NCBI RefSeq assembly: GCF_040276085.1
Contig: NZ_JBELOK010000003.1
Coordinates: 248,001-312,000 of the forward strand
Reading direction: 5' to 3'
DNA: 64,000 bases
From: Castellaniella sp040276085
GTDB lineage: Bacteria > Pseudomonadota > Gammaproteobacteria > Burkholderiales > Burkholderiaceae_B
The position numbers and the translations under genes are program-made. Positions 43,086-50,943 of this stretch are shown here, piece by piece. The number at the start of each line of letters is the position of its first letter. The stretch's first letter is position 1. The notes under the pieces were generated by a model. That model saw only the letters and a list, made by a program, of their open reading frames with translations. It made no database searches and had not been told where the DNA came from.

Positions 43086-43718
43086 ATGATGAGTGCTAAT
43101 ACATTAACCCTCGTGCCCACGCATCGGCCTTGGAACAAAGGCAAAATAATCGGTCAGAAGGCACCGTTAAAGCCGAAGGACATCTGGTCAATCCGTGTGC
43201 GCCTGCAGATGCAGGATCGCGTCAAGGAGCTTGCTCTCTTTAATCTTGGTTTTGACAGCAAGCTTCGTGGCTGCGATCTGGTCAGCCTTCATGTGCGTGA
43301 TGTATGCCATGGGAACCAGATTGCCAATCGGGCGATTGTGATGCAGAAAAAGACCCATAGGCCTGTTCAATTCGAGATCACTCCGACAACGCGTGAGAGC
43401 GTCGAGGCGTTGATTCGGCAGACCGGTTTGCAGCCGGACGACTATCTCTTCCCAAGCCGGATCCATGGCTCGCCCCACATCGGGACCCGGCAGTACGCTC
43501 GGATTCTGCATGGTTGGGTCAAGGAAATCGGACTGGATACGACCGCCTACGGTACGCACTCAATGCGTCGGAGCAAGGCATCAATGATCTACAAGAAGAC
43601 CAACAATCTGCGGGCAGTGCAGATCCTGTTGGGGCACACAAAATTGGAAAGTACTGTTCGTTATCTTGGCATCGAGGTCGATGACGCCCTTGAACTAGCT
43701 GAGCAGTTGGATGTGTAG
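43086..43718 (+). CDS. Stand-alone short tyrosine recombinase
   Basis: 210 residues from ATGATG at 43086 with GGGAG upstream. Only the catalytic domain is present: KLRGCDLVSLHVRDV (first Arg), IVMQKKTHRPV (Lys), THSMRRSKASMIYKKT (His-x-x-Arg), LLGHTKLESTVRYLGIEV (His and nucleophile Tyr). The N-terminal core-binding domain of phage integrases and integron integrases is absent, and there is no IntI-specific insert. This type is widely scattered in proteobacteria, often alone; its substrate site is unknown. It reads opposite to the surrounding cassette-like genes. Confidence 0.87.
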   Translation: MMSANTLTLVPTHRPWNKGKIIGQKAPLKPKDIWSIRVRLQMQDRVKELALFNLGFDSKLRGCDLVSLHVRDVCHGNQIANRAIVMQKKTHRPVQFEITPTTRESVEALIRQTGLQPDDYLFPSRIHGSPHIGTRQYARILHGWVKEIGLDTTAYGTHSMRRSKASMIYKKTNNLRAVQILLGHTKLESTVRYLGIEVDDALELAEQLDV

Positions 43719-43796
43719 CCAACTCATGTAGGTAGGCAGCGATCTTACAGTCGCTGTCCGACCCGTTGCAGACCCCCAGACATATGGAAAGCTGAC

Positions 43797-43866
43797 GCTC
43801 AACGTGGAGTTAGCCGGCGCGGCGCGGCTTCATCGCGCAGCGTCCGTGTTGATGGATGGGTTAGAA
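43797..43866 (-). repeat. attC-like site A downstream of cupin gene
   Basis: 70 bp ending 27 bp downstream of the cupin stop. Read on the minus strand it opens with TTCTAAC (near RYYYAAC), closes with GTTGAGC (fits GTTRRRY), and has GC-rich pairing halves between. GTCCGTGTT and GGGTTAGA blocks are shared with site B at the same spacing (20 of 25 positions from 43842). Confidence 0.55.
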
Positions 43867-43893
43867 CTCTCTGGGGCACACATTTGAGAAAGA

Positions 43894-44250
43894 CTATTTT
43901 TCAGCCAACGCAAAACCCGCGTTGCCAGATGCAACCACTGAGACAAATACAAACGGCACTGGACTAGTATTTAGAGCGCCATGCACTTGGCCAGGTTTTG
44001 CTATGGCAATATCTCCAGCCTTTAGATGAGCGACTTTGCCGCCTCCTTGGTAATACTCAGCCTCTCCAGAGATAACCGTCCAAGTATCTTGGCCGTCCGG
44101 GTGAACATGAGCGGTTATTTCTTGCCCAGGATGGGCATGCCAAACAACAACTGCTGAGTCCTTGGTTTCCAGAACCACTGAACGAATTGGTTCGCCGTCA
44201 GACGGACGAATATATTCTGTTACCGAAAATATTCTTGATTCCATTTCCAT
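43894..44250 (-). CDS. Small single-domain cupin protein
   Basis: 118 residues from the ATG at 44250 (TGGAG 5-7 bp upstream); a long frame to 44487 runs through an attC-like site and is not real. Cupin motif 1 is WHAHPGQEITAHVHPDGQDTWTVISGEAEYY (residues 37-67, metal-ligand histidines) and motif 2 is GDIAIAKPGQVHGALN near 78-93. A single-domain metal-binding beta barrel with unknown ligand. Flanked by attC-like sites, same orientation as the chlorite-dismutase-like gene upstream, about 500 bp from site to site: the dimensions of an integron cassette. Confidence 0.85.
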   Translation of the reverse strand: MEMESRIFSVTEYIRPSDGEPIRSVVLETKDSAVVVWHAHPGQEITAHVHPDGQDTWTVISGEAEYYQGGGKVAHLKAGDIAIAKPGQVHGALNTSPVPFVFVSVVASGNAGFALAEK

Positions 44251-44308
44251 ATCCACTCCAAAAATCAATTTGGCTTGAGAAGTTATTACAGAACAACTGT
44301 ATCCGAGA

Positions 44309-44389
44309 GTTCTACGTTGCCGATAACCGGCCCGAAACGGCGGCGCAACGCGCCGCTGTTGGGGGTCCGTGTTCATCGGCGGGTTAGAC
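44309..44389 (-). repeat. attC-like site B downstream of Cld-like gene
   Basis: 81 bp. On the minus strand GTCTAAC (perfect RYYYAAC) overlaps the TAA of the preceding gene; the far end GTAGAAC is a degenerate GTTRRRY. The centre holds GCGGCGC/GCGCCGC hairpin arms. It aligns with site A over its whole length. Confidence 0.6.
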
Positions 44390-44944
44390 CTGTGCTTGCG
44401 TAAGACGAATATCGACTTCTCGGTCGACGTATTTCCATTCCTCTGACGCACGCAGTTCGGAAAGCAGCCTGTTGAACTCAACCTCATGAATTGGCGCGTA
44501 TTCGAACCAATTCAGAAAATCGAACGGTTCATTCTCTGAGAGGTCGCGGCAGTGGTGGAGCTTGCGCGCTACTGCAGGCAAATACTGAAGCCCGATTTGG
44601 ACGTGCTTCGACTGTTCGAAAACGCTCCGGCGTTCGTCTTGCGTGAGCTCCCACCAAGCTGCGTTCTTCCGGATCGGTATTAGCGCACCGCACGTTGCTT
44701 CTGGGCGCGCCAGACCTTGCTGCTTCGCTACAATTTCATTCTTCTCTGCGCGCATGACATATCGTTCATTGCTGGTTATTCCACGAAGTATCCAGGGTGC
44801 ATTGGTTTCAGACTGCAACTCTGAAGCGGATACGACGTTGAGCCTTTTGGCTTCAGGCAGGGGCTCGCCAACTCTCGTTTCGGCCCTGACAATCCGCCAA
44901 GGGCCAATGTCTGCGCCGACGAAAGCAAATAATCGTGTATCCAT
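44384..44944 (-). CDS. Chlorite dismutase family protein
   Basis: 186 residues, the short-subunit size. SNERYVMRAEKNEIVAKQQ, then ALIPIRKNAAWWELTQDERRSVFEQSKHVQIGLQYLPAVARKLHHCRDLSENEPFDFLNWFEYAPIHEVEFNRLL and EEWKYVDREVDIRL match the Cld/DyP-like ferredoxin fold. The proximal haem histidine should be in KLHHCRD, followed by the family EPFDFLxWFEYAP signature. Short Clds convert chlorite to chloride and O2 or have unknown haem functions. The stop codon lies inside an attC-like box, suggesting a mobile cassette, and no perchlorate genes are nearby. Confidence 0.82.
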   Translation of the reverse strand: MDTRLFAFVGADIGPWRIVRAETRVGEPLPEAKRLNVVSASELQSETNAPWILRGITSNERYVMRAEKNEIVAKQQGLARPEATCGALIPIRKNAAWWELTQDERRSVFEQSKHVQIGLQYLPAVARKLHHCRDLSENEPFDFLNWFEYAPIHEVEFNRLLSELRASEEWKYVDREVDIRLTQAQV

Positions 44945-45445
44945 TTCAATCTTTCATGTGTGAATGTTTTAACTCTTGCAGCTTCGAAGAACCTATCTGC
45001 CGATCCCGTGATTGTACATCATCGCCTCCGCGCAACTGCGACGACCGCCCGCAGCAATCACATTGAACTTTCGAATCGAAACTGCTGAAGCGAACCTACG
45101 CGGACGTACGGCCGCAGTCTGTGCGCTGCCGGACGGAGCGCTGCCAATTTGCGCCTACTGGCAGGCTGTGAGTGCGCGGATGGGCCAGCGACCTCCCTTC
45201 ATAGAGGGAGCGAAGCAGGTCAGAGACACTATTGAACGTCCGCTACCGGGAAGATGCTTGACCGTCCGCAACTGGCCGTAAGCAGTCATCCGTACCTCAC
45301 CAGAACCTACACCGTCACGCCCACTTTCCCCGCCGTCACAGTGCCCATGAGGTTGCACCTGAGTCCAGAAGCGCTGGCCGTCGTCTCAGCAAGAACGGTG
45401 CGAGCCACAACTAGCAATAACATCGTGTGGGCGTGAGGCGGTCGA
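44945..45445. other. 500-bp region without supported gene
   Basis: Between the Cld-like gene and a TetR gene. Short frames exist on both strands (45012-45281 plus, 45155-45358 minus), but none has a ribosome site, domain pattern or consistent codon use. The GC-rich stretch at 45090-45290 contains repeated GTCCG/CGGAC words and may be the remnant of another cassette or repeat; no attC could be delimited. Confidence 0.4.
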
Positions 45446-46117
45446 TCAACCGCCCAGCTCCGCCAGCAACCCTCGCTCAACCATCGCCACCAGCTGTTCG
45501 GCGAGCGCCTGGTGTTCGGTTTCGCTCCGGCCCCGCAAGGGGCCATTAAGCACCAAGAACGCCATACCGTGAACAGCCGACCACGCCATCCACTCTGCTC
45601 CGGCGCGACGTGCGGGGAGCATCAGACCCGCATCGACCATTCCGTCCAGGGCTTGGCCCAGCAACTGGAAGGGATCCAGGCCGCTGGCACCTTGTGCCGA
45701 CTCATTGTCAGAGTGGGGAGTTTCGTTCAAGTCGAACGGCTGCGCCGCAAAAGCGGTGCGGAACAGGCCGGGCTCCCGACGCGCAAAGCGCAAATAGCCC
45801 AGCCCCACACCGCGAAACGAAGCCCGCGCGCGCAAACGCGGATCGTCCAGGGGTTGCACCGCATTGATCTCGGCCTCGATGGCGTACGCCAGTTGCGATA
45901 GCGCGACCCCTCGGACCGCCTCGAACAACGCTTGATGGTTCGCAAAATGGCGATAGGCCGCGTTTGGCACCACACCTGCGCACCGCGTCACTTCGCGCAG
46001 CACCACGGCATCAGGCCCACCCTCGCGCGCCAGCGCGACACCCGCTTCAAGCAGCGCGGCCCGCAGGTTCCCGTGTCTATAGGTGCGGCGGGCCGGGCGC
46101 AAAGGATCATCCGACAT
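45446..46117 (-). CDS. TetR family transcriptional regulator (WHG-type C-domain)
   Basis: 223 residues. N-terminal HTH: RHGNLRAALLEAGVALAREGGPDAVVLREVTRCAGVVPNAAYRHFANHQALFEAV. The C-terminal part with GLGYLRFARREPGLFRTAF and AEWMAWSAVHGMAFLVLNGPL matches the WHG-domain regulators. Divergent from a PhnB-like gene; the 105-bp spacer contains two copies of a 15-bp palindrome, the probable operator. Confidence 0.92.
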   Translation of the reverse strand: MSDDPLRPARRTYRHGNLRAALLEAGVALAREGGPDAVVLREVTRCAGVVPNAAYRHFANHQALFEAVRGVALSQLAYAIEAEINAVQPLDDPRLRARASFRGVGLGYLRFARREPGLFRTAFAAQPFDLNETPHSDNESAQGASGLDPFQLLGQALDGMVDAGLMLPARRAGAEWMAWSAVHGMAFLVLNGPLRGRSETEHQALAEQLVAMVERGLLAELGG

Positions 46118-46134
46118 TTGGAAACAATTTTTAT

Positions 46135-46187
46135 GTGGACGGCGTCCACTCAGGCTTTCATATTAACACCAAGTGTACAGCGTCCAC
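46135..46187. promoter_or_regulatory. Duplicated TetR operator candidate
   Basis: GTGGACGGCGTCCAC at 46135-46149 is a perfect 15-bp palindrome; GTGTACAGCGTCCAC at 46173-46187 is a second copy with two mismatches, 38 bp away. Both are between the divergent TetR and PhnB-like genes. Confidence 0.7.
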
Positions 46188-46222
46188 ACCCTCATCATTC
46201 ACAGAAATCCTGGGAGATCCTG

Positions 46223-46660
46223 ATGCAGCTCACCCCCTATCTCAATTTCGACGGCGAGTGCGCCGAAGCCTTTGCCTTCTACGCCAAACTGTTCAACGGC
46301 ACCATCGTCTACCAAGGCACCTTCGGCGAAATCCCGCCTACCGCCGATATGCCGCCCATCCCCGAATCGGCCAGGCAGCGCATCATGCATGTGCATCTGC
46401 AAATGGGAGACCAATCGCTGTTCGGATCCGACGCCATGCCGGGTGTGGACACTGCTTGCGGCGGCTATCAGGCGCCGCAAGGCATGTGGGTCTCAATCCG
46501 TGCAGCCGACACAGCCGAAGGCCAGCGCCTGTTTGACGCGCTGGCACAAGGTGGTCAGGTCGTGATGCCGTTTGCCAAAACCTTCTGGTCACCGGGCTTT
46601 GGCATGACCCGAGATCGCTTCGGCACGCCGTGGATGGTGAACGTCACGTTGGCTGAATGA
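46223..46660 (+). CDS. PhnB-like VOC superfamily protein
   Basis: 145 residues from the ATG at 46223 (GGGAG upstream); the longer frame overlapping the TetR gene is spurious. MQLTPYLNFDGECAEAFAFYAKLFNG, then GDQSLFGSD and the end FWSPGFGMTRDRFGTPWMVNV are the PhnB/glyoxalase-like signature. Members include demethylmenaquinone methyltransferase-like and resistance-type proteins without firm biochemistry. Probably the target of the adjacent TetR regulator. Confidence 0.88.
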   Translation: MQLTPYLNFDGECAEAFAFYAKLFNGTIVYQGTFGEIPPTADMPPIPESARQRIMHVHLQMGDQSLFGSDAMPGVDTACGGYQAPQGMWVSIRAADTAEGQRLFDALAQGGQVVMPFAKTFWSPGFGMTRDRFGTPWMVNVTLAE

Positions 46661-46749
46661 AAGAAGAAGCGCCACGAAGCAACTTGGCGAAACGTGCTTT
46701 CAGGGCAGCCTTGGGGCACAGACGCACGGGAGCGGAGATTCCCTGAGAT

Positions 46750-47397
46750 TTACCCGGCGCCAGCCACCTGCCGCAACGCCTGCTCGAATGTCTCGGGGGG
46801 CTGGCCGCCCTGGAGCAGGTGCCGATCGTTCAGGATGATGGAAGGGACAGAATTGATACCCTGCTGGGTGTAAAACCGTTCACGCGATCGTACGTCCGCC
46901 GAATACTCGTCGGAGTTTAGAATCTCGCGTGCGCGATCCTGGTTTAACCCCGACTCGCGGCACAACCTGATCAGAGTCTCGTGATCGCTGGGATTCTCGC
47001 CGTCCGTGAAATACGCCTTCAAGAGCGCATGCTTCAATGCCAGCTGGTGCCCTTCAAGGCCCGCCCAATGCAAAAGCCGATGCGCATCGAAGGTGTTGTA
47101 CGTATGCGTGCGCTTGTCCATGTTGAAGGTGAAGCCGACCTCGCGACCCCGTGCCGTGATGAGTTCGCCATTTTGGCGAACCTGTTCTGGCGTCATGCCG
47201 TACTTGCGCGATAGACGCTCGACGGTATCCTGCCCTTCGGGCGGCATGTCCGGGTTCAGCTCAAAGGGTTGGAAATGAAGTTCTGCCTCGATTTCGCCCT
47301 CGATCCTGGACAATGCCTGCTCCAGCGAGCCCAACCCCACCGCGCACCAGGGACAAGACACGTCGGAGACGAAATCGATCTTGATACGGGTGACCAT
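46750..47397 (-). CDS. DsbA family oxidoreductase (FrnE-like)
   Basis: 215 residues, no signal peptide, so cytoplasmic. The thioredoxin-fold active site CPWC is at residues 15-18 in IDFVSDVSCPWCAVGLGSLE. The helical insert FTFNMDKRTHTYNTFDAHRLLHWA and the cis-Pro segment INSVPSIILNDRHLLQGGQPPETF near 178-200 match FrnE/2-hydroxychromene isomerase-like DsbA proteins. A role in thiol redox or oxidative stress is likely; the substrate is unknown. The oxidase operon lies upstream, 135 bp away, and may read through. Confidence 0.9.
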   Translation of the reverse strand: MVTRIKIDFVSDVSCPWCAVGLGSLEQALSRIEGEIEAELHFQPFELNPDMPPEGQDTVERLSRKYGMTPEQVRQNGELITARGREVGFTFNMDKRTHTYNTFDAHRLLHWAGLEGHQLALKHALLKAYFTDGENPSDHETLIRLCRESGLNQDRAREILNSDEYSADVRSRERFYTQQGINSVPSIILNDRHLLQGGQPPETFEQALRQVAGAG

Positions 47398-47532
47398 GTG
47401 AAGCTCCTACCAATAGATTGCAACTGACATATTCTGTCCAAGGGTAGCACCTTGAAGACCGCCATGGCGCCGCCCGGAATTTGCTCTCCTGCATCTAGGG
47501 CGCCATAAGGGTCAAGGAGATCCAGAGTCAAG

Positions 47533-47982
47533 TCAATGCTGCCACATCGTGCCGTGGACGTAGGTTGGTGTACTGGCAAATGGCGCGGGTGGCTCCCACT
47601 GCACAGCCACATACCATGCGGACCACGCGACGATGATCAGCGACAGCACCCATAGCCATACCGGTATCGGCGAGGGCGACTCGGCGCGACGAGGTTCGAA
47701 CCGCTCTTCTGCGCCAAAGGCATTGACGGTAAAGCTCAGGTCGCCATGCACGACCGAGTCGCTGCGCAGCCCCGTCAGGGTGATGCCCGGACCATTGCGC
47801 ACCTGAAACGGCACCTCGCGCACACCAATGCGCCCACTGTGGCTGCGCGCCTCGATATGCAGGCGATGCGGGCCGTCCGGCAATGCATGCGTGTCCAGGC
47901 TGACGGTAACTGGCGGCTCGTAATCCGCGATGGGATCCGGGCGGTCATCCAGGTAAATGCGGATGCGGGATTCTTCTTCCAT
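47533..47982 (-). CDS. Membrane-anchored Ig-like protein of the cbb3 operon (FixH-like role possible)
   Basis: 149 residues from the ATG at 47982, with AAGGA upstream; the frame can be extended to 48009. The N-terminal 95 residues form a predicted beta-sandwich (VTVSLDTHALPDGPHRLHIEARSHSGRIGVREVPFQVRNG), then one membrane helix PIPVWLWVLSLIIVAWSAWYVAV near 112-134 and a short tail. I do not recognise a named family; it resembles oxidase-associated accessory proteins with an Ig-like head. It is the last gene of the oxidase operon, overlapping or adjoining the small-subunit stop. Confidence 0.65.
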   Translation of the reverse strand: MEEESRIRIYLDDRPDPIADYEPPVTVSLDTHALPDGPHRLHIEARSHSGRIGVREVPFQVRNGPGITLTGLRSDSVVHGDLSFTVNAFGAEERFEPRRAESPSPIPVWLWVLSLIIVAWSAWYVAVQWEPPAPFASTPTYVHGTMWQH

Positions 47983-47995
47983 GACCTTGATTCCT

Positions 47996-48163
47996 TTATC
48001 GATCATCATCCATGATCAGATATTTCGGGTGATTCTTATCCTGCTCGCCAGGCTTGACCAGCATGATGATGGCGGCAACAAAACACCCGATGGCACCCAA
48101 CCCAAAGACAGCAATAATGATCAGATTGCCGATCAAATGGTTTGCAAAACTGTCCATTATCAT
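47996..48163 (-). CDS. 55-residue single-TM protein, CcoQ-like oxidase small subunit
   Basis: Start ATG at 48163 with a strong GGAGG 8 bp upstream, TAA at 47996-47998. The sequence begins MIMDSFANHLIGNLIIIAVF, continues with GLGAIGCFVAAIIMLVKPGE and ends KYLIMDDDR: a single transmembrane helix with a charged tail. Its place directly after the cytochrome c subunit (12 bp) suggests a CcoQ-like or assembly/stability subunit. The tail overlaps the upstream extension of the next gene. Confidence 0.75.
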   Translation of the reverse strand: MIMDSFANHLIGNLIIIAVFGLGAIGCFVAAIIMLVKPGEQDKNHPKYLIMDDDR

Positions 48164-48175
48164 GATGCAGGCCTC

Positions 48176-49159
48176 CTATTTTTTAGCCCGTACGGCAGCC
48201 ACGTCTTTCGCAGTCACGGTTGGCGCCTGATTACCCCAGGAGGTCCGTTCGTGATCGATGATGTCGGCAATTTGGCTGTCGCTTAACTGGGATTCAAAGG
48301 ACGGCATTTGCGCGGCATAAGTAATGTCATTGATAACCCTGCCGTGCAGGCCGTGCAAGACGACGTGGATATGCTCGGTGGGGTCTTTGGCATTGACCAC
48401 CGGATTTTGCGCCAGCGGGGGGAACACACCCGGAACCCCTGCCCCTTGCGCGCCATGGCAGGCGGCGCAGGTGGATGCAAACAGCTTCGCACCATCCGCA
48501 GCGTTAAAGGTGCTTGCACCCTTACTGCCTGTAGGCCCGGCCGCCGTCGTCGCACCTGTTGGCGCCTGCGCCGCGGCGGCGGGCGCACCGGCAGCCTGGG
48601 TATTGGGCAGAGCGGGCTGCTTCAGGGACAACAGATACGCCACCAGGGCCTGGGCATCGGGGCTGGGAATCACCACGCCATGGGCCGGCGCATAGGCCTT
48701 GGGCACAGGCACGGGCTGCGTGCCCTGCGGGGCCTGCGCCACAAGCTTGAACAACGCAGGAAACGACGGCATGACCGACTGCGGCACGACGGCACGCGGA
48801 TCATACAGATGGATGTACTGCCAGATCTTGCTGGATTGGCGCTTGCCGATATTGGTCAGATCTGGCCCGGTGCGCTCGGATGCCAGCAGCTCGGGGGTCT
48901 GGTAGGCAAAATCCCCAGGCGCCGATGGCCGGCCAAACACGCGATCGATGGCTTGCGGCCTGACCTGCTGGGTATGGCAATAGACACAGCCTTCGCTGAT
49001 GTAAACCTGCCTGCCCTTTTGCTGCCACAGGGTCAGTTGATTGACCTCCGGCCCGGGTGGCACTTGCGATAACTCGATGCCGGGCAAAACCGCCATCAGT
49101 ACCGACAAAACGATATAGAGCAGTGTCGAGCCACCCGCAATGGCAATAAGTTTATTCAT
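48176..49159 (-). CDS. ccoO: Fused diheme cytochrome c subunit of cbb3-type oxidase (CcoO-like plus CcoP-like heme domain)
   Basis: 327 residues. Residues 1-180 are CcoO-like: an N-terminal anchor (LIAIAGGSTLLYIVLSVLMAVLPG), then GRQVYISEGCVYCHTQQVRP with haem motif CVYCH (58-62), ERTGPDLTNIG and the axial Met in SVMPSFP (130). After an Ala/Pro/Thr-rich linker (about 185-215), a second cytochrome c domain has CAACH (231-235) and an axial Met near 285 (QMPSFES). Classical operons encode a monoheme CcoO and a separate diheme CcoP; here one protein carries two haems. It transfers electrons to the CcoN subunit encoded immediately upstream. Confidence 0.88.
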   Translation of the reverse strand: MNKLIAIAGGSTLLYIVLSVLMAVLPGIELSQVPPGPEVNQLTLWQQKGRQVYISEGCVYCHTQQVRPQAIDRVFGRPSAPGDFAYQTPELLASERTGPDLTNIGKRQSSKIWQYIHLYDPRAVVPQSVMPSFPALFKLVAQAPQGTQPVPVPKAYAPAHGVVIPSPDAQALVAYLLSLKQPALPNTQAAGAPAAAAQAPTGATTAAGPTGSKGASTFNAADGAKLFASTCAACHGAQGAGVPGVFPPLAQNPVVNAKDPTEHIHVVLHGLHGRVINDITYAAQMPSFESQLSDSQIADIIDHERTSWGNQAPTVTAKDVAAVRAKK

Positions 49160-49163
49160 GGTC

Positions 49164-50576
49164 TCAGGCCTCCGCCGGCAGGGGGATGGAGGTATGCGCA
49201 GCCGTGGACGAGCCCCGATACGTCATCGTCCAGACATTCCACGCAAACACCAGGTGGCTTAGAAACATCAAGGTGCCCCCCACAGAACGCCACAGCCAGT
49301 AAGGCCCCATATCCACCACCGACTGAATGAACGGCGCACCGTGTATCCAGTCCAGCCCCTGTATCGAACCGCCGATGGACAACGCCAGCACGTACACGAT
49401 GATGCCAACCGTGGCCAGCCAGAAATGAATCCCCAGCAGCAGGTTATTGGGCGCCTTGCCGGTTGCCTTGGGCAGCAGCGCGTAGATGCCGCCCCAGATC
49501 GCAAAAGTGACAAACCCGTACATCGTCAGGTGGGAATGGCCCACGGTGTAATTGGTGAAGTGCCACATTGCCTGCACGGACCGGAAGGCCTCGACCGTGC
49601 CCTGGGTAGACCCCAACAGATAGCCCAGCACACCCACCAGGATGAACATGGCCGGAGTGCGGCGCATGCGCTCGGGGCGCCCGCGCATGGTCATCAAATA
49701 ATTGGCACTGCCGCCCCACACGGGCACCAGCATTGCCACGCTGGCGACGATGGCGGTTGTCTGCAGCCACCACGGCAAGGGGCTAAATAGAAAATGGTGC
49801 GCGCCCAGCAGCGGGTAAAACGCCAGGTTTGTCCAAAACGCAAAGATCCCCAACGAGTACGAATAGATGGGCCGGTTCATCAACTTGGGCAGGGCGTAAT
49901 AAAAAACACCCAGCGACAGCGGCGTGAACCACATGCCCACGGCGTTATGCATGTAGTAGCCCTGAACCGCAACCTGCCCCAACCCGTGCTGGTACCAGGG
50001 CACCATCGTCACCACCACAATGACAATCGTCCACAAAGTGCCGCCGATGGTGTACCAATTGGACAGGTAGATATCCTTGCCTTCGCGGTGCGCCACCGTG
50101 GCAATCATGTTCCACGCAGCAGTCACCAGGCCGGCGCCCAGGATGGCTCGGATCCACCACAGCCATTCGCGATATTCCTGGCCGCCGTTGTTGTAGCCCA
50201 GATCCAGCGTAACCGTCCCGGCAATGGCTGCGACATTTAGCAGCACCAGTGTTGCCCACGCCAGCTTCGCGCTGTAGAGGCGTGTGCCAGAGCTCTTTGC
50301 AGAGATATAGAGGGCAAGGCCAATCAGCGCCGGGCTGGCCCAGGCATAAAAGGTATCGTTGGTGTGGATGGGGCGCAGGCGCCCAAATGTCAGGGCCAGT
50401 GCGGTGGCCAGTTCTGGTGACACGAGTTTTAACGAAAGCAGGACACCTACCGCAGTGGCAAAGATCAGCCAGATCGTTGCGCATATCGTATACGCACTGA
50501 ACAGGCGGGTCAGTTCGTCGTCACCGTCGGATGGCCGCGCGGATCTTGCAATGATGGTGACGTTTTCATCAGCCAT
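49164..50576 (-). CDS. ccoN: cbb3-type cytochrome c oxidase subunit I
   Basis: 470 residues from the ATG at 50576, with GGGAG at correct spacing; the longer frame to 50816 is noncoding leader. About twelve membrane helices. Haem and CuB ligands: YYMHNAVGMWFTPLSLGVFYYALPK, NLAFYPLLGAHHFLFSPLPWWLQ, and VGHSHLTMYGFVTFAIWGGIYALLPK. It reduces O2 at a haem b3-CuB centre with high affinity in the inner membrane. The operon continues with the fused cytochrome (4-bp gap), a 55-residue subunit and an Ig-like membrane protein; no ccoGHIS genes follow. The 370-bp leader has no convincing FNR box. Confidence 0.92.
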   Translation of the reverse strand: MADENVTIIARSARPSDGDDELTRLFSAYTICATIWLIFATAVGVLLSLKLVSPELATALALTFGRLRPIHTNDTFYAWASPALIGLALYISAKSSGTRLYSAKLAWATLVLLNVAAIAGTVTLDLGYNNGGQEYREWLWWIRAILGAGLVTAAWNMIATVAHREGKDIYLSNWYTIGGTLWTIVIVVVTMVPWYQHGLGQVAVQGYYMHNAVGMWFTPLSLGVFYYALPKLMNRPIYSYSLGIFAFWTNLAFYPLLGAHHFLFSPLPWWLQTTAIVASVAMLVPVWGGSANYLMTMRGRPERMRRTPAMFILVGVLGYLLGSTQGTVEAFRSVQAMWHFTNYTVGHSHLTMYGFVTFAIWGGIYALLPKATGKAPNNLLLGIHFWLATVGIIVYVLALSIGGSIQGLDWIHGAPFIQSVVDMGPYWLWRSVGGTLMFLSHLVFAWNVWTMTYRGSSTAAHTSIPLPAEA

Positions 50577-50943
50577 GAATACTCCCGGTGGGCAGGCGCC
50601 TGGCCGTCCGGGTGGTGTGCAGTGGGTGCGACAGGGAAGTCTGAAGCTGGCTCTCAGTCGTAGATGGCAAATGACTCTGCCATATCGCGCGCCGCCTAGC
50701 GTATGCGCCGTTTCTGTAGAAACTTCAAGCTTAAATAGTACAGTCGGACATTGACACGACCCTGAATTCATACGCCAGGGGCACTGTTTTAAGCTTGCTG
50801 TTAGTTGGTCAAGCAAAACGCCAACCAGGCATCCCCTGCGCGTAAAATGACGATATCTTCTTACTCACGATACCGCCCTGTTTACGCCTCTCTTTCGCTG
50901 GTTCGAGTCCCGGATCCCTGTCTTCCAGGAGCCGGACGAACGC

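Noticed and set aside
43086..43718. Integron integrase for the attC-like sites
   Set aside because: The protein has only the catalytic domain (210 residues) and lacks the core-binding domain and the IntI-specific insert.
45012..45358. Short open frames on both strands in the 44.9-45.4 kb gap
   Set aside because: They overlap antisense to one another, lack ribosome sites and match no family I know.
50890..50925. tRNA-like TPsiC segment GGTTCGAGTCC upstream of the ABC exporter gene
   Set aside because: The flanking five bases do not pair well, and no acceptor or anticodon stem could be drawn around it.
50577..50943. FNR/ANR box upstream of the cbb3-type operon
   Set aside because: The best candidate near 50750 (TTGACACGACCCTGAATTCA) lacks the TTGAT-N4-ATCAA pattern.
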